A stretch of 64,000 nucleotides of DNA from Paenibacillus xylanexedens (GTDB taxonomy: Bacteria; Bacillota; Bacilli; Paenibacillales; Paenibacillaceae). The notes beneath the pieces were generated by a model. That model saw nothing but the letters and a program-made list of their open reading frames with translations, was not told where the DNA came from and ran no database searches. A program made the position numbers and the translations under genes. This document shows, one piece after another, positions 1 to 9,844 of this stretch (position 1 is the stretch's first letter; the number at the start of each line of letters is the position of its first letter). The DNA is taken from positions 496,001-560,000 of the forward strand of contig NZ_VEBF01000001.1 in NCBI RefSeq assembly GCF_007676705.1, written 5' to 3'.

Positions 1-26
1 AGCTGAATTCGTGTGTAATGATCCAT
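1..26 (-). CDS. 5' end of an unidentified gene (partial)
   Basis: An ATG at 26 opens a minus-strand frame (first residues MDHYTRIQ) that runs off the window edge. A TAGGAG ribosome binding site lies about 10 bases upstream, which supports a real start. Eight residues are too few to name the product. Starts of this kind occur in small AraC-type regulators, but that is only a guess. It points the same way as glgP. Confidence 0.4.
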
Positions 27-191
27 CGTGACAGGTCTCCTATCTAATTCGAAATATCAAACGATTTCATATGTAGTATGACTGAGAACCTGAACCTTTT
101 TTTGATTTTGTGTGCGAACTTGTCATGAGGAACATGTGAAATCCGCTTCTATTCATTCGGAGTGTCCCTATAATTCACTGTATGCCAAAAT

Positions 192-264
192 CCCCTTGTT
201 CCACAAGGAGATGCTCTCTGCTCTGATTGATTAACCAGCAGAGATGACTCTTGTGAACAAGGGG
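192..264. repeat. Long imperfect inverted repeat downstream of glgP
   Basis: The arms CCCCTTGTTC (192-201) and GAACAAGGGG (255-264) are perfect complements. The inner parts (CACAAG/CTTGTG and CTCTCTGCT/AGCAGAG) continue the pairing around a loop near 223-236. It could act as the glgP terminator: read on the minus strand the stem is followed by ATTTTGG, a weak U-tract. The structure is longer than usual for a simple terminator. Confidence 0.55.
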
Positions 265-288
265 ACCAGTTTGTCTAAAAATCTTTTC

Positions 289-2721
289 TTAACCTTTCCA
301 GTTCCCGGACACCGGATGAATTCCCCAGATATCCGTAGCATACTCACTAATCGTACGATCACTGGAGAATATGCCGGAATGCGCCGTGTTCAATATCGCT
401 TTCCGAGTCCAGCCCGGAATATCCCGATACGCCTTGTCAATGGCAGCATGCGCGTCTGCATAAGCAGCAAAATCACGCAATACAAAGTATTCGTCACCAT
501 GAGCCAGCAGTGAGTCATAGATATCCCAGAATTCCCCGTCTCGATAACAGAATGCACCTGGATGCACCAATTGCTCCACGACCTCGCGAATCCGTTCATC
601 GTGCTGCACAATTTCATTCGGACGGTAGCTGCCGGAACGATAATACTCAAGCACTTCGTCCGCACGCAGACCATAGATGAACATATTCTCTTCTCCAACC
701 TGCTCTGCCATCTCCACGTTGGCTCCATCCATCGTGCCAATTGTTAAGGCGCCGTTCATCATAAACTTCATGTTGCCCGTACCTGAAGCTTCCTTGCCTG
801 CGGTTGAGATCTGTTCACTAACATCCGCAGCCGGAATGATTTTCTCTGCAAGAGAGACGGAGTAGTTCTCAAGGAAAAACACCTTCAAGCGGTCATTCAC
901 GGCCGCATCCCGATTCACCGTGTCAGCCACAGTGTTGATCAGCTTGATGATTTTCTTGGCAAAATAGTAACTCGGCGCTGCCTTCGCGCCGAATATAAAC
1001 GTACGTGGCACCATATCAAACGAAGCATCATGCTTAAGCCGATTATACAGATGCATCACATGCAGAATGTTCAACAGTTGTCGTTTGTAGCCATGCAGCC
1101 TCTTCACCTGTACATCAAAGATGGAGTCCGGATTCACTGCGGTTCCGGTATGATCCAGAATGTACGCAGCAAGCCGCTCTTTGTTATCCCGCTTAATCGA
1201 ACGGAACTGCTCCTGGAATGATGTATTATCCGCAAAACCTGCCAGTTGGTCCAGTTTGCCCGGCTCTGTTATCCATTCGTTTCCTATCGTATCTGTAATC
1301 AGATCCGACAGTTTCGGATTGGCATGCATCAGCCAGCGACGATGGGTAATGCCATTCGTTTTATTATTGAAACGTTCTGGATACAGTGCATAGAACGGAG
1401 CCATCTCGCGCTCTTTCAAAATCTCAGTATGCAATGCAGCGACACCATTCACGCTATGACTGCCTACAATCGCCAGATGCGCCATCCGCACCTGATCATT
1501 CGCAACGATCGCCAGATGCCCTATGCGATCCTGATCTCCCGGATACCGATCCAGCAGCATGCCACAGAAGCGTTTGTTGATCTCTTCGATGATCAAATAG
1601 ATCCGCGGCAGCAGCTTGCTGATCATGGATACAGGCCATTTCTCAAGTGCCTCACTCAGCGTCGTATGATTGGTATACGATACGGTTCTAGTCGTGATAT
1701 CCCATGCTTCATCCCAGCCATAACCCTTCACGTCAATCAGGATGCGCATCAGTTCCGGAATAACCAAGGTTGGATGCGTGTCGTTGATGTGGAAAGCCAC
1801 TTTATCCGGCAAACGATCATACGACAGCTCCAGCTTGTTGAATGTACGCAACGCACTTTGCACGCCTGCCGAACACATGAAGTATTGCTGCTTCAATCGC
1901 AGCAGCTTTCCTTCGTACTGGGAATCATCCGGATACAGGAATTCCGAGATTGATTCGACCGAACGGCTATAATCCAGATAGCCGTAATAGTTCGAAGGGG
2001 TGTCGAGTGAAGTCTCCCGCTTCGGCTCGGCACTCCATAGCCGCAATGTATTTACATGGGTCTGACCATAACCGATGACAGGCACGTCATAAGGAATGGC
2101 TACAACCGATTCAGCATCTTTTGTAACAAACTGATAATGTCCATCCTGTTCATGAGCTTCTACACGGCCCCAGAATTGCACTTCCACCTTTTTGTCCGGA
2201 CGGCGTACTTCCCATTCGTTGCCTTTATCCAGCCAGTTGTCAGGTAGCTCCACCTGATTGCCATTAATGATTTTTTGTTCAAACAGCCCATATTTGTACC
2301 GTATACCGCAGCCATGTCCTGCATATCCGAGGGATGCGAGTGAATCCAGGAAACAGGCAGCGAGTCGTCCCAGACCTCCGTTACCCAGTCCTGCATCCGC
2401 CTCCTGTTCTTCCACCTCTTCCAAAGAAAAGCCCAGCTCAGCCAAACTGTCACGGACCAATTCCAATTCATTCACATGCAGCAGATTGTTGCCGAGCAGA
2501 CGTCCAATCAGGAATTCCAGCGAGAAGTAATAGACCTGTTTATCCTGGCGCTGCTTAAACCCCTGATTCGACGCTGCCCAATCCTGGCCTGCATATTCAC
2601 GAATCATGCTTCCCAGTACGTGGTACACGTCTTCCTCTGTTGCTTCTTCAATCGGTTTGCCCAATTTGCTGACCAGATTCCGTGTAAAGATACTCTTGAA
2701 CGTTTCTTTATTGTCAAACAA
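289..2721 (-). CDS. glgP: Glycogen/starch phosphorylase
   Basis: Releases glucose 1-phosphate from alpha-1,4-glucan ends using phosphate and pyridoxal phosphate, in the cytoplasm. The 810-residue length is normal for bacterial GlgP. The GTGNMKFMMNG motif carries the PLP lysine at about residue 652, and the N-terminal YFSLEFLIGR and GNGGLGRLAACF motifs are intact. The start is a TTG at 2721 with GGGAGG about 9 bases upstream; no better ATG is present. It lies on the same strand as glgD and glgC but is separated from glgD by about 540 bp containing a palindromic repeat, so it may have its own promoter. Identification is firm. Confidence 0.96.
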   Translation of the reverse strand: MFDNKETFKSIFTRNLVSKLGKPIEEATEEDVYHVLGSMIREYAGQDWAASNQGFKQRQDKQVYYFSLEFLIGRLLGNNLLHVNELELVRDSLAELGFSLEEVEEQEADAGLGNGGLGRLAACFLDSLASLGYAGHGCGIRYKYGLFEQKIINGNQVELPDNWLDKGNEWEVRRPDKKVEVQFWGRVEAHEQDGHYQFVTKDAESVVAIPYDVPVIGYGQTHVNTLRLWSAEPKRETSLDTPSNYYGYLDYSRSVESISEFLYPDDSQYEGKLLRLKQQYFMCSAGVQSALRTFNKLELSYDRLPDKVAFHINDTHPTLVIPELMRILIDVKGYGWDEAWDITTRTVSYTNHTTLSEALEKWPVSMISKLLPRIYLIIEEINKRFCGMLLDRYPGDQDRIGHLAIVANDQVRMAHLAIVGSHSVNGVAALHTEILKEREMAPFYALYPERFNNKTNGITHRRWLMHANPKLSDLITDTIGNEWITEPGKLDQLAGFADNTSFQEQFRSIKRDNKERLAAYILDHTGTAVNPDSIFDVQVKRLHGYKRQLLNILHVMHLYNRLKHDASFDMVPRTFIFGAKAAPSYYFAKKIIKLINTVADTVNRDAAVNDRLKVFFLENYSVSLAEKIIPAADVSEQISTAGKEASGTGNMKFMMNGALTIGTMDGANVEMAEQVGEENMFIYGLRADEVLEYYRSGSYRPNEIVQHDERIREVVEQLVHPGAFCYRDGEFWDIYDSLLAHGDEYFVLRDFAAYADAHAAIDKAYRDIPGWTRKAILNTAHSGIFSSDRTISEYATDIWGIHPVSGNWKG

Positions 2722-2850
2722 AAGTAGGTTCCTCCCGGGGAAATCCTGTAGGACGGTGGCGGTTCATACACATTTGATACGCAAGCCTGCAACACCATTA
2801 AGGGCTACACTTTCGGCTAAAAGCCCGTTCCGGTGACGAATCGTTCTTAT

Positions 2851-2881
2851 GATCGCTGTTGTCTCCAAATTTTCTCGATTT
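2851..2881. repeat. Degenerate half-copy of the palindromic repeat
   Basis: The segment from GATCGCTGTTGTCTCC onward resembles GATCGCTGTTATCCCC of the full element 90 bp away, and the following A/T-rich stretch also matches. The right half is absent. It looks like a decayed or partial copy next to the full one. Confidence 0.45.
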
Positions 2882-2907
2882 ACTTATACAAATTGAACTG
2901 ACTAATA

Positions 2908-3055
2908 TTTACACTGGACACTTCGATGACAGAATAACCTTCCGATCGCTGTTATCCCCAGATTTTTTGATTCCTTTTTAAAAAGGGAAAATCCGGGGAT
3001 AAAGGCGAGCGCTGCGCTTCTTCAGGTCATTTCTGTCCTCTCCGTTTTGTGTAAA
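2908..3055. repeat. Dispersed palindromic element, copy 1
   Basis: About 148 bp bounded by TTTACAC (2908-2914) and GTGTAAA (3049-3055). It has nested inverted arms GACAGAA (2928-2934)/TTCTGTC (3031-3037) and TTATCCCCAGATTTT/AAAATCCGGGGATAA around the centre. A second copy with the same architecture lies at about 49500-49650. It fills most of the glgD-glgP gap and has no credible reading frame. Possibly a MITE or REP-type element that folds into a long hairpin. Confidence 0.75.
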
Positions 3056-3265
3056 TGTTTAAGTTGAATTTATATAAGACAAGGTTAAAATTTGAAGAAA
3101 GCATAGGCTCCTTCAGAATCGATTCCATCCCCTTCACTGCGTTTGCACGTTGGTGAGAACTTTCGAAGATGCAATTCATGCATCGAATGTCTACGAACCT
3201 TAAATCCATCCTACAGGATTTTTATTTTATATATATTTATAGAAGATATCGGTTACGTGTGGGCT

Positions 3266-4369
3266 TTAGATAATAGTGCTTTTCGCCAAGATGTATGGAT
3301 TCGACGGGTCACCGATCAGTGTCTGTCCTCCGGTGAGCTTCACGTCTTTATCCAGAATGACGTTCTCAAGTACGGTTCCTTCTCCAATGTAGCATTTCTG
3401 CATGATGATTGAACCCTTAATTTTGGCACCTTTAGCCACCTGTACGCCCCGGAATAAAATGCTGTCTTCCACCTCTCCAGCTACAATGCAGCCATTCGCG
3501 AGAAGTGAATGTTTAACATCGGCGGTATCCAGGTATTTGGCAGGCGCTTCGTATTTAATTTTCGTCTGGATCGGATCTTCCTTAAACAGTTGTTCATATT
3601 GACCTGTGTTCAGCAGATCCATACTGTTGCGATAATAACTGTCAATGGAATTGATGACCGCGTGATAGCCATCATATGCATACGCAGCGATATTCAATCC
3701 ATCTGGATTTTTTTGGATAACATCCCGGAAGAAATGGCTCTCGCCATGATCAATGCAGCGCTGCACCTGGCGCAGGAACAATTCCTTTTCCATGATGAAA
3801 ATTTCTGTATATATATTCGGGTGGTTAGCGCTTTGGTGAATGTCCACCACGTTACCGTCCCCGTCATGGTCAACCTTGACACAGGCGTCATGCTCAGGCA
3901 GCAGCTGATCCACTTTTTTGCAGACCAGTGTAACGTCCGCTCCTTTGTTGATGTGATATCTGTAGACATCCTGGAGGTCTGCTTTGGTCACATGGCGACT
4001 GCCCGCATGCACTACATATTGCCCTGCACCTCTGCGGAAGAAGTCCAGATTGTTATGGAAGTGCTGCAAGTCCCCCTGTGATGTATCTGTTGGATCGTTC
4101 CAGTCGGGCGGCAAAATAAACATGCCCCCATGCTTACGATCCAAATCCCAAGGCTTGCCGTCACCGAGATGGTCCATCAGCGAGCGATACTTACGACGGA
4201 CAAACACCCCTATACTCTCAATTCCGGCATTCATCATATTAGATAGAACAAAATCGATCAGACGGTAACGCCCGGCATAAGGCACCGCGGCTCCGCAGCG
4301 AAAGTACGTCAATTCCTTCAATTCCTCAAGTTCATGGTCAAGGTTAATAACTCCGATCAATGATTTCAT
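3266..4369 (-). CDS. glgD: GlgD, glucose-1-phosphate adenylyltransferase regulatory subunit
   Basis: Partner of GlgC in ADP-glucose synthesis; in Firmicutes GlgD is the weakly or non-catalytic subunit that modulates GlgC. About 367 residues: a nucleotidyltransferase fold with RLIDFVLSNMMNAG near residue 40, then a left-handed beta-helix tail. The usual GGxGxRL nucleotide loop of GlgC is absent at the N-terminus (MKSLIGVINL instead), as expected for GlgD. I prefer the ATG at 4369 because this N-terminus is typical; an in-frame GTG lies at 4378. It follows glgC by 26 bp and is surely cotranscribed with it. Confidence 0.93.
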   Translation of the reverse strand: MKSLIGVINLDHELEELKELTYFRCGAAVPYAGRYRLIDFVLSNMMNAGIESIGVFVRRKYRSLMDHLGDGKPWDLDRKHGGMFILPPDWNDPTDTSQGDLQHFHNNLDFFRRGAGQYVVHAGSRHVTKADLQDVYRYHINKGADVTLVCKKVDQLLPEHDACVKVDHDGDGNVVDIHQSANHPNIYTEIFIMEKELFLRQVQRCIDHGESHFFRDVIQKNPDGLNIAAYAYDGYHAVINSIDSYYRNSMDLLNTGQYEQLFKEDPIQTKIKYEAPAKYLDTADVKHSLLANGCIVAGEVEDSILFRGVQVAKGAKIKGSIIMQKCYIGEGTVLENVILDKDVKLTGGQTLIGDPSNPYILAKSTII

Positions 4370-4395
4370 CGCATGCACCGTCCTTTTGGCTTCAA

Positions 4396-5565
4396 TTAGG
4401 CCTTACTGGTTATTCCTTGGCGAAGCTGACGCTCCAGTTCTTCCTGATCGACGAGTAATATATCACTCTCATCTCCCGGTGCGGGCGAAATCTGTGTTCC
4501 ATCCGGAATAACCAATCCTTCTGCAATGATTGCTCGGTGAATACGCACATTTTGCCCGATCTTCACCCTTGGCATGATGACAGAATCTATAACGGCGCTG
4601 TTCTCCCCAACCTCAATTCCATAGAACAGGACTGAATGATTGACTTCTCCATGCACCACACTGCCTTCACTAATAATACAATTCCGCACCTTGGCCGAAG
4701 GCGAGATGTATTGTGCGGGTTGGTTCGGATTACGTGTAAAAATACGCCAGTCCGGATCATTTAGGTTAAACGGGGTATCTTCGTCCAACAAATCCATATT
4801 GGACTCCCACAGACTGCGAATGGTACCTACATCTTTCCAATACCCTTCGAACGGATACGCATATAAGGATTTTTCATTTTCAAGCAACAACGGAATGATA
4901 TCTTTACCAAAATCATAAGAGGTGGACGCCTGTTGTTCATCCTGAATCAGGAAACGTTTCAGTACATCCCACTTGAAGAGATAGATACCCATGGAAGCAA
5001 GTGTGCTCTTGGGCTCAGGAGGCTTTTCTTCGAATTCATAAATGCTATAGTCATCGTTGGTGTTCAGCACCCCGAACCGGCTGGCTTCTTCCAATGAGAC
5101 ATCAATAACGGATATGGTGCAGTCCGCGTCTTTTTCTTTATGGTACTGAAGCATCTTTTCGTAATCCATTTTATAGATATGATCCCCTGACAGAATGAGC
5201 ACATGCTCGGGATCGAATTGTTCAATAAAGTTCAGGTTGCGGAAGATTGCATCCGCTGTGCCCCGGTACCAGTTGCTTCCGTCTTCACGTTCATGAGGAG
5301 GAAGTACGTATACCCCGCCGTTTTTACGGTCCAGATCCCAGTCACTGCCAATGCCTATGTAAGAATGCAGGACAAGTGGTTCATACTGGGTCAACACACC
5401 AACCGTATCAATACCCGAATTGGAGCAGTTACTCAGTGGAAAATCAATGATTCGGTATGTTCCTCCAAAATATACAGCTGGCTTCGCCAGTGATTTGGTC
5501 AATCCTTTTAACCTCTTCCCTTGCCCTCCGGCAAGTAGCATCGCTACAACTTCTTTTTTCGCCAT
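4396..5565 (-). CDS. glgC: Glucose-1-phosphate adenylyltransferase GlgC
   Basis: Makes ADP-glucose from glucose 1-phosphate and ATP, the committed step of bacterial glycogen synthesis. The N-terminus has the [15 protein letters not shown] nucleotide loop, then [15 protein letters not shown] and [11 protein letters not shown], with a beta-helix C-terminal domain. The start is taken at 5565 (MAKKEV) because GGAGGAGG at 5574-5581 sits 8 bases ahead; an ATG at 5568 is one codon earlier. The upstream in-frame ATG at 5589 would place this binding site inside the gene. First gene of a glgC-glgD unit. Confidence 0.95.
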   Translation of the reverse strand: MAKKEVVAMLLAGGQGKRLKGLTKSLAKPAVYFGGTYRIIDFPLSNCSNSGIDTVGVLTQYEPLVLHSYIGIGSDWDLDRKNGGVYVLPPHEREDGSNWYRGTADAIFRNLNFIEQFDPEHVLILSGDHIYKMDYEKMLQYHKEKDADCTISVIDVSLEEASRFGVLNTNDDYSIYEFEEKPPEPKSTLASMGIYLFKWDVLKRFLIQDEQQASTSYDFGKDIIPLLLENEKSLYAYPFEGYWKDVGTIRSLWESNMDLLDEDTPFNLNDPDWRIFTRNPNQPAQYISPSAKVRNCIISEGSVVHGEVNHSVLFYGIEVGENSAVIDSVIMPRVKIGQNVRIHRAIIAEGLVIPDGTQISPAPGDESDILLVDQEELERQLRQGITSKA

Positions 5566-5589
5566 CATTACAGCCTCCTCCACGTGCAT

Positions 5590-6024
5590 TCGTTCTGATT
5601 CATTTCAGAGCCCATAATCGATATTCTGTTGTGTGGACACTGTTGTCATGATTAGGAGCATGCTGTACAGATGTGTAACTGGTGTTATTCTTATTGCAGT
5701 TGAACTCTTGGATTGTGAAGCCTGAAATTGAGATGATGCGGTGTAGAATTGTCTTGACTGTCTTACTGAGGTGAATGTTGGATGTAGTGCTTAAGGTGTA
5801 GCTCGTGAACAATGTAATAGACTACTCTACTCCTATTTAACATTAAACACGAAACGGACTGGGGAATCTTGCTGGAAAACATCGACATCAAATTAAGGTT
5901 CAAATTACCCTTTCTCGTGTCGCTGCTATTCATAATGTATTCGATAATAGGGAACGAAACTCCTTTAGTTTTTGTGCAATCATTAAGTGGGAAAATAAGT
6001 AAAAATATGGATTGCGAACACGAC
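5590..6024. other. Intergenic region upstream of glgC
   Basis: About 435 bases between the glgC start and the terminator of the alcohol dehydrogenase gene. It is AT-rich. It should hold the glgC promoter, but I see no convincing -35/-10 pair. Short open frames on both strands lack ribosome binding sites and recognisable sequence. Confidence 0.5.
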
Positions 6025-6050
6025 AAAAAAGCCGACTTTCGATCCCGGCT
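6025..6050 (-). terminator. Terminator of the alcohol dehydrogenase gene
   Basis: Read on the minus strand, AGCCG pairs with CGGCT and the stem is followed by six T. It lies about 100 bp past the stop of the dehydrogenase. Confidence 0.75.
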
Positions 6051-6146
6051 CATTTTGTCTGTCGATTTTATGGATCCTGCTTAGTCCATTCTCCTCTAGC
6101 TTTAGCAGGATCATACTGTACTTTGGTATGTCCGTTCTGAAATGGT

Positions 6147-7298
6147 CTATATAATTTTGCGGAATAACTCCATCACTTCATCCTTCGATGGTTGATATGG
6201 ATTGCCTGGTGCACAGGCATCTTTCATCGCGTTATCCGCAAGCAGTTCAACATCAGGATCCTTCACGCCCAGTTCGGACAGTTTCTCGGGGATGCCTACT
6301 TCCTTCGATAGCTGTCGAATGGCCTCAATGACGTACTCCGAACACTCCTCATCGCTTCTTCCCTTCACATCCATACCAATGGCTTTGGCAATATGACGGA
6401 ATTTGCCGGGGACATGCTTCGCGTTCAACTCTTCCACATAGGGGAGTAACATTGCGTTACATACACCATGCGGCAGATCATACACGCCACCCAGTTGATG
6501 CGCCATCGCATGCACATAACCAAGGCCCGCATTATTAAAAGCAATCCCGCCAAGAAAACACGCGTACGTCATATGTTCCCGAGCTTCCAGATCGCTGCCG
6601 TCTCTCACGGCTCTTGGCAAATATTCAAAGATCAATTCAACAGCTGCTGCAGCTGTAGCACTTGTCACTGTAAATCCACCCGGCGTAACCATCGCTTCCA
6701 TGGCATGGGTCAACGCATCCATTCCTGTGGCCGCTGTAAGACTTGCAGGTTTGCTGAGCATCAGCTCCGGATCATTAACCGACAGGGAGACTAGACTGTT
6801 GCGGTCCACCATCACCATCTTCACTTTGCGTTCCTCATCTGTAATCACGTAGTTAATTGTCACCTCGCTCGATGTGCCAGCCGTTGTATTAAAGGCCACA
6901 AGTGGCACGGACTTATGTTTCGATTGATGCAATCCTTCATATTCACGGATATGTCCACCATTGGTAGCTACAATGCCAATGCCTTTGGCAGCATCCTGTG
7001 GTGAACCTCCGCCTATCGATATAATGGCGTCACAGCCATGATCCTGGAATACGTGAAGTCCGTCATGTACATTCTGACACGTTGGATTAGGCTGAACCTC
7101 ATCATATACTACATAGTCTAACCCTGATTTTCTTAATATAGACAGTACCTGTTCAGCAACACCTGAAGTAATCAATGCACGATCACTTACGACCAGCGCT
7201 TTGCGAATACCCATCTGTTCAATCATCTGACCTGCTTCTTGTAAACATCCTCTACCCATCAAGTTCACGGGCGGAACATAATATGCATGTGTTGCCAT
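6147..7298 (-). CDS. Iron-containing alcohol dehydrogenase
   Basis: A group III metal-dependent NAD(P)H alcohol dehydrogenase, 383 residues, the usual length. GGGSPQDAAKGIG near residue 97 is the dinucleotide-binding loop. The metal site is visible as MDALTHAMEA, GYVHAMAHQLGG and DLPHGVCNAMLLP, giving the Asp and three His ligands. Related enzymes act on lactaldehyde, 1,2-propanediol, ethanol or butanol; the substrate cannot be told here. Start ATG has AGGAGG about 10 bases upstream. It appears to be a single-gene unit with its own terminator. Confidence 0.93.
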   Translation of the reverse strand: MATHAYYVPPVNLMGRGCLQEAGQMIEQMGIRKALVVSDRALITSGVAEQVLSILRKSGLDYVVYDEVQPNPTCQNVHDGLHVFQDHGCDAIISIGGGSPQDAAKGIGIVATNGGHIREYEGLHQSKHKSVPLVAFNTTAGTSSEVTINYVITDEERKVKMVMVDRNSLVSLSVNDPELMLSKPASLTAATGMDALTHAMEAMVTPGGFTVTSATAAAAVELIFEYLPRAVRDGSDLEAREHMTYACFLGGIAFNNAGLGYVHAMAHQLGGVYDLPHGVCNAMLLPYVEELNAKHVPGKFRHIAKAIGMDVKGRSDEECSEYVIEAIRQLSKEVGIPEKLSELGVKDPDVELLADNAMKDACAPGNPYQPSKDEVMELFRKII

Positions 7299-7544
7299 TT
7301 GAACCAGCCTCCTGTAACCCCTGATTTACTATCTACATTGTAACTGAATCCGTTTACAGATATAGTGAAATAAATCACAATGAGTCCGATAAATGTTACA
7401 CTTGAGGTTGATTTTTCCCCGTAATGAAAAAAACGACCCAGACACCCGAAGGTCTCCAAGCCGTCTTACTTATCTATCTTAAAGCTTTATCCACTACTTA
7501 TACCTTACCGCAGGTACTTACACTAAAAGCATCCTTACGAAGGC

Positions 7545-9239
7545 TTACAGCGCCTTATCGTTCACGCCGTCAAGCCATGCCTCAATCTCACCAATTACGG
7601 AGGATACACAGCCATCCTCGAATGGAGAGTTCAATCCAGCCAGTTCAACCAATCCGGTGAAGGACAGGCTTCCTCCCGCTTTGCACAATGTCAGATAGTC
7701 GGCCCATGCGGACTTCATGTCCTCATTGCTGCGTTTCCAGAACTGGAATGCACAGATTTGTGCCAACGTATAGTCAATGTAATAGAATGGCGATGAGAAA
7801 ATGTGACCTTGCTTATGCCAGAAACCACCCTGCTCCAGATACGCATTATCTTTGTAATTGATGTGTGGCAGATAGGTCTTCTCAATGTTGCGCCAAGCCT
7901 GCTTGCGCTCCGTTGGAGTTGCATCCGGGTTCGCATACACAAAATGCTGGAATTCATCCACAGCTACACCATACGGAATGAACAACAGACCGGAAGACAG
8001 GTGATCAAACTTGTACTTGTCCGTATCTTCTTTGAAGAACAACTGCATCCACGGCCATGTGAAGAACTCCATACTCATGGAATGAATCTCAGCCGATTCA
8101 TATGTCGGCCAGTTGTACTCAGGCACTGCAAAATCACGGCTCTCATACACTTGGAAAGCATGACCTGCTTCATGCGTCAATACATCAATATCACCGGATG
8201 TACCATTGAAGTTGGAGAAGATAAACGGCACTTTGTAATCGTTCAGGAACGTACAATATCCGCCGCCCTGTTTACCTTTTTTGCTTACCAGATCCATAAG
8301 CTCGTTTTCGGTCATCATCTGGAAAAATGCATCCGTCTCTGGTGATAATTCAGCGTACATTTTTTTACCATTATCGATAATCCAGTCCGCGTCACCCTTA
8401 GGTGTCGGGTTACCCGTCTTGAAGCTGAAGCCCTGATCGTAATAATACAGCGTATCCACATCGATCCGATTACGCTGACGCTCTCTGAGCTTGGTCGCCA
8501 CAGGCACGATATAATCACGAACTTGTGCACGGAAGTTGGCAACCATCTCGGCGTTGTAATCCGTACGGTTCATACGATCATAACCGAGTTCTACATAGCT
8601 TGGATAACCCAGTTTCTTCGCGATTTGTGTACGCACTTTAACCAGTTCATCGTAAATGCGATCAAATTCAGCTTCATGCTCAGCCATGAAAGTGTATCTT
8701 GCTTCCGACGCACGCTCGCGCATGGAGCGGTCCGTAGACAGTTCAAATGGATGAAGCTGAGGCAACGTACGCTCTTCACCTTCAAACGGAATCTTGGCCG
8801 AAGCGATCAACTGGTTGTATTCTGTGGAAAGTTTGTTCTCCTTCTGGAGTTCTTCGATAATTTCCGGGCTGAATGTTTTCAGAGAAAGATCCGCCAGCTG
8901 GAACAACTGTGAACCCCATTTTTGCTCTAACTCGTTGCGGAATTTGGAGTTAACCAGTGCGCGGTAAAAATCCGTGATATACTCCTGCACAATTGGTGCG
9001 TTCTCATCCAGAAATTCGTTCTCCGCCTTGTAAAACGCATCATTGGTATCAATGGAATGACGGATGTAGACCAATTGGGCTTGCGTCTCAAAATCACTGC
9101 GCAGCGCGTTAATCTGATCCATGAATCCGCTCTGTTCTTCAACCGTTGCAGCAGCTTCGAAACCGCTCAGCAGCTCACGGAAAGATGTCTTGATGTGTTC
9201 CAGATCGGGACGTGTATACGTATACTCACCAAATTTCAT
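7545..9239 (-). CDS. M3 family oligoendopeptidase
   Basis: Cytoplasmic zinc metallopeptidase that cleaves short peptides. The HEAGH zinc motif is at residues 356-360, with the third ligand expected in the ESAEIHSMSMEFF segment about 25 residues on. Length 564 fits the M3 oligoendopeptidase F-like subfamily. The start ATG at 9239 follows AAAGGGTG with 7-base spacing. A second M3 enzyme, pepF, lies at 47573-49375 and is only distantly similar. Monocistronic; a weak hairpin (AGCCTT/AAGG) directly follows the stop. Confidence 0.93.
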   Translation of the reverse strand: MKFGEYTYTRPDLEHIKTSFRELLSGFEAAATVEEQSGFMDQINALRSDFETQAQLVYIRHSIDTNDAFYKAENEFLDENAPIVQEYITDFYRALVNSKFRNELEQKWGSQLFQLADLSLKTFSPEIIEELQKENKLSTEYNQLIASAKIPFEGEERTLPQLHPFELSTDRSMRERASEARYTFMAEHEAEFDRIYDELVKVRTQIAKKLGYPSYVELGYDRMNRTDYNAEMVANFRAQVRDYIVPVATKLRERQRNRIDVDTLYYYDQGFSFKTGNPTPKGDADWIIDNGKKMYAELSPETDAFFQMMTENELMDLVSKKGKQGGGYCTFLNDYKVPFIFSNFNGTSGDIDVLTHEAGHAFQVYESRDFAVPEYNWPTYESAEIHSMSMEFFTWPWMQLFFKEDTDKYKFDHLSSGLLFIPYGVAVDEFQHFVYANPDATPTERKQAWRNIEKTYLPHINYKDNAYLEQGGFWHKQGHIFSSPFYYIDYTLAQICAFQFWKRSNEDMKSAWADYLTLCKAGGSLSFTGLVELAGLNSPFEDGCVSSVIGEIEAWLDGVNDKAL

Positions 9240-9431
9240 TTATGTACACCCTTTCCTGTTTGGCAGAATCTCGGGAATATCCCGAGTTAAACTACCCCCT
9301 ATTATACAAAAGAGTAGCTAAAAAATCCCATCTTTACGAAAAATATTTGTCCATCGGTCAAATTGCGCAACATCATTGGTTATATATATTACGCGCCAAT
9401 GTAAGGTTACGTACTCAAGATGTTTTTCAAC

Positions 9432-9467
9432 ACAAATAAGCCCGCCTCGCGTTAGCGAAGCCAGCTT
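9432..9467 (-). terminator. Terminator after the 30-aa membrane peptide gene
   Basis: On the minus strand AAGC..CTTCGC pairs with GCGAGG..GCTT, followed by TTATTTG. It lies 38 bp beyond the stop of the small gene at 9505. Confidence 0.6.
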
Positions 9468-9504
9468 ATAGGCTTGTCTCTTCTGTTCCACATTTTAAGG
9501 AATA

Positions 9505-9597
9505 CTAGCTTTGGTCTTTGTCCATAATCCGATAGAACCAGCCCATTCCGACCATGCCTACGACCATAATAACAGCCATAATAATGATATATGTCAT
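9505..9597 (-). CDS. 30-aa single-span membrane peptide
   Basis: A short gene encoding 30 residues beginning MTYIIIMAVIMVVGMVGMGW and ending in a charged tail with MDKDQS. One hydrophobic segment covers about residues 3-22, so it is probably a small inner-membrane protein with the tail in the cytoplasm. Support for expression: a GGGAGGT ribosome binding site 8 bases ahead of the ATG, and a hairpin terminator just past the stop. It is methionine-rich (six Met). No known family recognised. Confidence 0.6.
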   Translation of the reverse strand: MTYIIIMAVIMVVGMVGMGWFYRIMDKDQS

Positions 9598-9844
9598 GAA
9601 TGTAACCTCCCTGCTTCCGTATATTCATCACACTACTACTAGTGTACACTGTGAAGCTCCGTTTGAATTGACCGAACATTGACAAAAATACGAAATCTTT
9701 AATTTTAATAAATCAATTATTTCCACAATCATACTGTATCATTCTCATCTTGCTACACTGTTTAAAGTTTCATCCGCCAACCTTACGGTGTATACTATAC
9801 TTCTATGAATTGGAAATGGATTTTACGTAGAAAGGTTGAAAGAC

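Noticed and set aside
1246..1953. Open frame of 235 codons on the plus strand inside glgP
   Set aside because: Antisense to a firmly identified gene, no ribosome binding site and no recognisable protein features.
5869..6084. Possible 71-aa membrane protein on the plus strand
   Set aside because: TTG start without a binding site, and it runs through the terminator of the dehydrogenase gene.
9452..9685. 77-codon minus-strand frame covering the small membrane peptide
   Set aside because: Wrong frame relative to the well-placed binding site; the 30-aa frame is better supported.
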